Assembly: GCA_031213475.1 (NCBI GenBank)
Contig: JARUPZ010000003.1
Coordinates: 12,963,580 to 13,027,579, forward strand
Source: Nereocystis luetkeana
Taxonomy: Eukaryota > Sar > Phaeophyceae > Laminariales > Laminariaceae
Length of the DNA: 64,000 bases
Direction of reading: 5' to 3'
The notes under the pieces were generated by a model. That model had not been told where the DNA came from. It made no database searches and was given only the letters and a program-made list of their open reading frames with translations. Within the stretch, counting starts at the first letter, position 1. Each line of letters starts with the position of its first letter. A program made the translations under genes and the position numbers. This document shows, in pieces, positions 36,101 through 45,100 of this stretch.

Positions 36101-39100
36101 GGCGGTAACCCCCTTTTAGGACTGCAGCCCCGTTTTGGGGGCAAACCACTCTAATCCCAAGTCGTTTGTCCCCAATAGTCCCCAAAACGGGACTGCAGTC
36201 CTAAAGGGGTTTATATGTTCTAAAAATATAATGCGTTAAAACGGCATTAAAACGGGGGCCACAGTTAATAGATCCAAATGTTGTTAATAAAGATGGTAAA
36301 ATATATAGGTTTTATGTATGCCATAGGTCCTATTAACTATGGTCCCCCGTAATAGTCATCGGGTCAAGCTTTCATTGCACCCCCAGTGAGGAGAAGAGCC
36401 TCGGAAGAAACATAGGTGCAGCCCTGTCTATGGTAACAGCACGCTCTTTCTTGTTGACCCTTTTAGGACAGCAGTCCCGTTTTGGGGACAAACCACTCCG
36501 AATCTGAGTGATATTGTCCATAAAACGGGACTGCAGTCCGAACAAAGGGTCGAGCGCGGTTCTCACAATTTTGCTCGTTTTCGCGGAAAATTACCGGTGT
36601 GTAGGGTTCACCAGTCAAATCTGTGGTAACATTAATAAGCAAGTCTACCATTGTAGACTATTTACAGTAGATCCTGATGCGTGGGGGATAGTTACGGGGG
36701 GATACACTAATCAGACCCAGATATACCGGGTAAATAAACATGGGGAAATACGCGTTTTTCTGGGGCCCATCGTGGGTTTGATTAATCTATCCCCCCCCCG
36801 TACTATTACGGGGGACCACAGTAAATAGGACATACGGTACACACAAAGAACTTGATGTTTAGCTATTTCTACCAACAATATTTGGTACTATATACTATGG
36901 TCCCCCGTGCTAGCACACCCGCACCTCCGCCCCGGTAGGCACGCGGCATATTACAGTACTGTTATAGATGAAAGCTATCTTCTGGAAGGGCCGTCACTAT
37001 AGACAATTTAATCACGCAGGACAAAAAAAAAAAACTCTACAGTATGAGCAATAAGATAGAGGCGTGTGAGCGACCGCAGGAGGGTACATCACAGTCGCAG
37101 ATCCAGGACGCCGCATGGCGAGCACCACACACAAAAGGCGAAACAACAACCTTAAACGCAGTAACACACACATTAGATAACGGGATAGCTCTGTCCTCCC
37201 AGCACGGAAAAAGAGACGAGGCAACAGCGTTACGGACACCCCCGCCACTGAAAACGGGAACGTTGGGATCGCGCAGCAAAAGCAGAAGCAACAAAATAGT
37301 TTTGGTTCGTGGATGTTGTACACTGAAGTTAGTGAAGGACGCACCACGCCTCACACAAGGCAAGAATCGGAGACTAGACCTCGTCTGCTCTTTCATTCGC
37401 CTGCCGCCGTCTTGGCCCAAACGCGAACCAAAAAACGAAGATGTTCATATTGGAACCTGCGGAATTAACAGCCTCCGCCTTCCCCAACTCCCACAGGAGC
37501 AAAAACGAAGGGTGCGCGTCTGAGAACAGCCAACCCAACGCAAGGCGGGAAAAGCGACAAAGAAAAACTTTCCGGAAAGCAGGTAGATGCAGAAGCGACA
37601 AGAACACCGATGCAAACACAGGCCACCGTTCCCCACCCATACACAAAAACCCGAAAACAGAAACAGCATCAGCTGACCTGGACGGGAACGATGTTGAAGG
37701 CCTGCAGCGGCTGGTTGTTCAAAAACGGTTTCACTTTGCCGAGCCACCTCGCAGAAGGCCGCGACCCGCTGCCGCGGTTGGGGATCGCCTTGAACAGGCC
37801 GTCGACGGTGCCTTGAAGCTGCGACAGCGACTCCTTTCCGAGCACCGCGAGGGTCATCTGGTTGGCGGAGTAGTACCTGCGCCGCGCGGATGTTGCTGTT
37901 GAGTCGCCGTCCGTCGGACTTGATAGGGTTGTCAGCCCCTTTGGGACGCCGACAGCCGACATACCGACCGAAACAACTGAAAACTTCGGAGTTATCACCC
38001 AAACGCCTACGAAGGTATTCTATACAAAGCAGCAGGAACGCTTCAACAGTGTAAGGTTAGGATCGCGCTGTGCCCGCGCCGTACGACTCCTTTGCATCAA
38101 CCATTGTAACCCGAACACCAATAACTTGCGTCGCCCCCCAATTCATGCAGTGGTCGTTGCTGCTTTCGTTATTTTTCTTCAAAAAAAATTCCCCCTGTGG
38201 TTTCCCATAACGGTCAAGCTTCGCGCCTATACCAACTGCAAAAATATTAATACATGCTACATTCAATTGTTTTTGTCCCCAAAGCATAGGTGTTGTAATT
38301 GTCGAGGGGTTCATGGTGGCGTTGATGTTGGACGGGGAGGGGAGGGGGGGGGGGGGGGGGGGGATCACCTTCTGACGTGTGACATTTTCTAGGACTTGTC
38401 TGGCGTGATCGGGCCGACGGACATTTACCGTCCCAAGAATTTTCTCCGAATTGTCGGTGTTGCAACATCAAATGTACCTGATACCTGGTATGCACTAATC
38501 CCTTTTATGATAGGACGGGGAATTCGGACGGACGTGATGTCGCTGGGTAGGAAAAACGCTTTTATGTGAAGACAACACACACCAAGGCGCTGTCCAGAAG
38601 GTCGTTGAGAGTTAAAAAAACGCACATGCTACGTACGTAGTTGAGAGCTGGGAAGAAGAAGTGTTGGTACAAAAACTAAAAATCGCTGCTCTCGACACTC
38701 GTCGCTACCGAGTTGTTCTGCGGCAACATTTCCACCGATTTCACCCGATGTTTCAGTGTTTTCGTGGCCAGCGCCACTCTTGCTGCTGTTGGTTTTCACC
38801 GGAAAGCTGCTACGGTATCTGCAGATGCAGTAAACCAATGCGATTACTACCCGTACTTCTCCTATCCCATCCGCTTGGTGAAAACGGGACCCCCTGCGCC
38901 CTGTTCACCCGTGCAGGTTTTGCCACTACAGTAGACAGTCTGCAAGTTTCGCAAAGGCCCCTGCCGCGTCATCGCGTCCGCGGCCCGTAGCCACTACCGC
39001 ACACGCCTACGTGGAAACCCGAGGAATACGATTTTTCCATGGCTGTTCACGGGTGGGGTCAAAACTCGAGGGGCCGGTCGGGTCGGGCCGGATCGGGCCG

Positions 39101-42100
39101 GGTCGGGCCGGGTCGGGCCACAAACCCCGACCTGATCCGACGCGTGATGTTTTGAAGACCTCCAGACCCGCCCTGGCCCGACCCGACCCGACCCGCGAGA
39201 TGTTGAAGACATTCTGGTCCGTGAACAGCCGTGAGTTTTGCCACACCGACGTGGTTATCATCATGTTAAACATACGGTACCGCATCCCTCGCTCGCTAGG
39301 GACTCGCGCTGGTGGTTATTTGATAATAGGCGTGCCTTCCTTGTGTGCGCGTGGTGAAAGAACGCAGCAAAACAAAATAACGATTCGGAGACAAAAAAAA
39401 CAAAAGTTTTCCACAAAAGTTTTCTACCAAAAAAAACTCGGAGCTTTTCGGTCAGGCGGCGCGGATCTCCTGCTTCATTTAGTTTATTAGGGCGAACTCC
39501 GGCTTCATCCACCCAGCAAAGAGATGAGGCATGCCCTATCCCCTACCCTTACATTTCAGGCGGCCGCGTAAGAGTGCAACTCGCTTTGCTCGAGCTAAAA
39601 AGTGAGGCGTGCCCTATGCTTTAGGCGTCCGAACCGTCAAGAGAGCAACCTCGCAATAAAACGTAAGACATTCCTTACACCAGGTAGTACAGAAGGCCGC
39701 GTGAAACAGAGAGCAGCTAACTTCGCTCGAAATCAAAAGGGCAAGGCATGCCCTATAGCTCAGGCCGCCGCGTCGTAAAGAACTCGCTTCGCTTTTGTAC
39801 ACTACGAATGGGGTATTGCTGTGAGGGCCAATCAACAGCAGCGCGTGCTCTCTCACGTGTCGAAGAAGCGCAGCAGGGCCTGCCTGGCACTCCTCCCCTC
39901 TGCCGACGGCCGGTTGAGCAAGGTTTCCTTGTTCCCGGTCCCAAACTTCGAGTACGGGTGCGTGGGGTTTGCCCTGTGGATGGATACACCGACCAGGGAA
40001 CATCGAGATGACCAAAAAATGAAACATAAGTGTGAGGGGTGAAAAACTTAGTTACTTGGTGCCGGGTACCAGGTATGTTCAATACATTAACCAACAACGA
40101 CATACAGACTACAGTAGATTGCATGTCATACCGGTACCTGGTAAGTATTTGTTATCGTTTCCATAACACAACTGTAGTCTGTAGCTATAGCATCAAAATC
40201 TATTTTCAACTAGGCATGCGAGTTGTTCGTAGAGCTATCATGCTCGTCTACATCCATGAGGTAGTATCCTATTAAAAAAAGCGAGAGTGGACGCGGCGCG
40301 GAGAGAAGCGGCTGCCGAGGAGACGAGACAAAGCAACAACAGCACAACAAATACCAGGCCTCTTCACGGGTCATGACTCCACCCCGTGGGTCGGATCAGG
40401 AATTTTTCGAAATCTCACGGGTCGGGTCGGGTCGGGTCGAGAGGTTTTCGAAGTCATCGCGGATCGAAATCGGTCACCGTTATCCGACCCGACCCGACCC
40501 GCGAGGTTTGACCCAACCCATACAGACCTGACAAAAACAACATCATCAACAACAGTAACGATAGCAACAACAAAAGGATCGAGCACGCTATAAACTTGGT
40601 ATACAGATACGGGTGTGCTTGAGCGAGGGGCACGATAACGTAGGAGTTCGACTATTCTCTCAGTTTGCTCATATTTTTTGTGACCACGCAACCGAGACAC
40701 CCCCCCCCCTCCCTGCCCACCCGCCTGCCCACCCGTGCTACACTGTACCGCTACATATATATACGAGTATATACATTTGGCGCCGATCGTTTCCGAGTGC
40801 CCTGCGCAAAAGCCTATGGGCGAACCATGGTGGTAAGCATCACGGGCAGCCCGGCAAACTTTCTGACACGGGCCACACGCATACTACAGCAGTGAGGGGG
40901 TGGCGGGAGCTCTTTATTACGGGGGAACCTAGTTAACAGGACCTATGGTGTACATAAAAACCTAAATATTTAAGCATTTTTACTAACAATATTTGGTCCT
41001 GTTAACTATAGCCCCCCGTAATAGTGTAACGTACCTCACCCAAAAGCGCTGATTTTTGAGAAAAACGGCATACAGCATTTCGAAAAAAAAAATACGAGTG
41101 GTTTTCTAAGCCACGGCATGTATTCATAAATCCTTTTGCTACCGCCCTGCCGTGCGCACCGAAAAAAAACTTGAGCTGACTCAAATTCCAAGGGTTTAGT
41201 ACCCACAGCAGAGGAGTGCAGCTCTTAAGGCCTAAAGGGCTTCGCACAGACTATCGTAAAAAACACACACACGCATGATATTTCCAACGATATCGAGTAT
41301 CACGTACTACCTAACCCCAAGTGAGGAGCTTCCCGCCACTCAGACAATACTTCGCCAAAAAATGCAAAACCTGCCCATATCGTAGCACGCGTTTGCCGTT
41401 GACGGCTCTGTAGTTCTCCCGTCACCGTTGTTCAGACAAGAAAAAAAAAAAGTGTGTGAGCATGACTGGCGAGTCGTCCCGTCTCGCCAAAAAAAAAAAA
41501 GCCGACGACGAGCACCTCGCCGGAGCTTCCATCGATAGGTGGCATGTCGCTTGGCGGTTTTACCACCAGGTACGAATAAACCCTTGCCTGAGCTTCTCCA
41601 GCTGATAGCCTCGAAAAGCATCCGATATCTGATTCTTCGCGTTCTCCGCATCGATCGCGTTCAGCTCTCGTCCGGTCGCTGTTTCCGTAAACTTTCCGAA
41701 ACGGCAACAAAAAGCGGGTGCGCGCGGGGAGGGGGGGGGGGGGGGGGGGAGGTAGAAGGGGGGGGGGGGCTACTCCTGTCATGCGTGGCCGTAGTCGTAT
41801 AATCATAGACCCGCGCATCCCTACGACGCCGGGACGGGGCACGTCAGGGTTTTTTTGAGGGTGGAAGGGGCAGAAGTAAAGACGAAGGAAGAAGAGGACG
41901 GAAAGCTCCCTGGCGGCGTGCACCAGCCAATCCCCCTACTTTAAGAAAAACAAAACGTTTCACACCCCGGATAGATCACGACCTAGACCACCTAGATGAT
42001 CTACTGTAGCTCCTCGCCTGCCGTTGTCAGAGGTTGTGCAGGATCTACATGATACAGACTCGACCCAGGAAACTTGTGCTATCAATAGATCATGCAGATC

Positions 42101-45100
42101 ATACGGGCCCTCACCCGGCAAAATGAGCTAGATCATACAAGTCGGCGATCCATCTGCCGTGATTGATCTATAGACCATCAAGGGGTTATCGATGATCTGC
42201 TCGAATTATGGAACGTTTTATTTCGGGACGACGATGGCGCAACCGCCGGGGAGCAGAAATCGGCCTGGGGGCTATACAGCCCCGCAGGCGCGCGTACGGC
42301 ATACCGAGCGAGAGCGAGTGCGAACACAAATTAGATTGAGACAGACCCACCCCTTATCCTTGTGCGGCTATCTGGCATCAGGGCGGCACGCGTTGGTCGT
42401 GTGTGCTCCGGTACGCCAGTTTTTTGCGTCCAACCCCCCCCCCTAAAAAAAAACTCCGTGACTTTCGCACTGCCTGGCCGTTCCCTTCCTTGCACTCCAA
42501 AGGACGTCTTAAGCTGCGTGGACGATCCCCCCCCCTGACCCCCCCCCGACCCCCGTCACCTCCTCTCCGATCCCTTGGAAACCTTTTTTTTTACACTGAA
42601 GACGTCGGCTGCGTTGTTAACCCCCCCCCCCCCCCCCTCCCGAGCCCTTTCCCTGCGACCTCCTTTCCCAACCCATGACAACTCTGGTGCGGTATGTTGT
42701 TGGCCTGCTGGCAATCCTTTCAAACACGGAAAACGCCCACTGAGAGACGAACACCCCTCCCTCGCTGGCTTCTGTCACCACCGTAAAGGGCTTGGGATTC
42801 GCGCAGGGGTGGGTTCTATCGATTTTCGGCTCTCGATATTTCCACAACGGGAAGGAAGGTTGTCAACGCCGAAGAGGGGGTGTTTCAGGAAACATCTGGT
42901 CGGGAGCTCTCAGAAATGTTGTTATTCAACTTCTTGTGGCGCCCTCTCTCCTTTGTCGGGAAAACGAGCGACGAGAAACGATCGCACCCCCTGGTCACAA
43001 ACCAAAGCGCTTTGCCGTATACTTCGATAAAGCACAAGACGAGACTAAAGTCGCCTGTCCCGCCGTTGACCAGGCAGTAGGAGGGGCGCTACTGATGCCA
43101 CTACAACGTCCATCGTTCACTGCGCGCGCTCTTTTATTTCAACGCCCGCCCCTTCCCCCCCCCCCCCTCCTCTATTCCTCTATTCCCGCACATCACCACC
43201 GCCACTATCACCACCGCGAAACAGAAAACAAAAAATCATGCACGGGCGAAGCGCTTGCCAGAAAAAAAACACGAAAAAAAAAAACGATGACGGTACGATG
43301 GTGTAACCACAGCTTGTCCACAGGTCACGACGGGTTGCAAAAGCTGAAAACAGCAAGTGATGATGAAGAACAAGACCAAGCGCTAGCAGACTTTCTTTAT
43401 GTATACATATACGAGCGACGCGCTTGCCACCCAAAACACACACACAGAAAAAAAAGGAAACAAAGCGATGTACATGCAGCAGTACCAGGTTTGTATGAAT
43501 ATACACTTCGAAGTCTATACGAGCGAAGGGCCTGCCCGCATATATTCACCACGGGCCGCACGCTCCGACCGACCTGCGGCGATATGAAAAACTGCGCGAA
43601 ACGGTCCAGCGCCCCCCCGAGGTAGTCCGACCCCACGTCGAAAAAGTAGACCGTATCCTCCGTGTCGGTGTACGCGTTGCTGGACCCTCCGTGCGAGCTC
43701 AGAAACGTGGAGTAGCTGTAGCCTCCGCAGGAAGAGAGACCAAAGACCATTTTTTTTTTTGCCGGGAGCGACCGGGTGGGACGCGCGGACCAGCAGCGCA
43801 GGGGTCAGGGATGTTAGGGCTATAGGGTAAGGGTAAGGGTAAGGGTAAGGGTAAGGGTAAGGGTAAGGGTAAGGGTAGGGGTAAGGGTAAGGGTAAGGGT
43901 AAGGGTAAGGGTAAGGGCAAGGGTAAGGGTAAGGGTAGGAGTAAGGGTAAGGGTAAGGGTAAGGGTAGGAGTAAAGGTAAGGGTAAGGGTAGGAGTAAGG
44001 GTAAGGGTAAGGGTAAGGGTAAGGGTAGGAGTAAGGGTAAGGGTAAGGGTAAGGGTAGGAGTAAGGGTAAGGGCAAGGGTAAGGGTAGGAGTAAGGGTAA
44101 GGGTAAGGGTAAGGGTAAGGGTAAGGGTAGGAGTAAGGGTAAGGGTAAGGGAAAGGGTAAGGGTAAGGGTAAGGGTAAGGGTAAGGGTAAGGGTAAGGGT
44201 AAGGACGCGTGTTACGACAGCTGTAATTTGTTTTTTACGGACACATTTCCCACTGCCCCCCCCGGGGCTCCTTGATCCTCCAGGAACTCTACCCAATACG
44301 CTAGCGCTGAAAAACCACCACCAGTAGTGGTGTACAACAAGGCGTGCCTTCCTTGTAGTGCCTAGGTCATCGAGGGGCACTTCATTTGTCTTAAAGCCAG
44401 CGTTTGTGTGGGGTATGGGGCTCCCAAAAGTAAGAAGCCCCAGGATGCAGTATTACGGGGCACCATAGTAAATAGGACCTACGGTACACACAAAAAACCT
44501 ACCAGGTACCGTATATAATTCCTTATTTTCACTAACAATATTTGGTCTTCTTTATTATGGTTCACCGGAATAGGTTCACCCCTGTTGGGTTGGGGTTAGG
44601 GATAGAGTAAGGGTTAAGGCAGGGGTTAAGCTTGGGGTTAGCGTTGGGGTTACGGGAGGCCGCAGCAGGACGAAGGCGAAAGGAGAAAAACCGGGATATA
44701 CATACACAAAGCGGGGTTGACGCTATTATAGTCAGAAAGGCATCTACGTTTCGGGAACAAACGTATCGGAGCTGGGGGGGGAGTCGTTTTTGGAGTAGTT
44801 GAAGGGGTGAGTGGGGGTGTGGAGGAGGGGGGATGGGGAAGGCTGGGAGGGGGGGGACGAGGGGGGGTGGTCAGCGCCATATGTGTTCCCCACTTGCCTA
44901 GTCTCGTCCGGGTATTTGGTCGTTCCTAGAAACAGCAGGTGCTCGCAAAAGTGCGCCAGCCCAGGCAGGTCGTCTGGCACGTGCGCAAATACAAAGCGTG
45001 CAAGGGGGCACAGGGTCAAGGTTAGCCAGAGCTAGGGCGAGAAGCGGGCTACATACGGTCAGGGATGACGATGCCGGGAGAAGGCGGAGGTATTTCTTCC

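Noticed and set aside
43820..44380. Long repetitive ORFs (Leu-Thr-Leu-Thr and Pro-Leu-Pro-Leu)
   Set aside because: Translation of the GGGTAA array; not genes.
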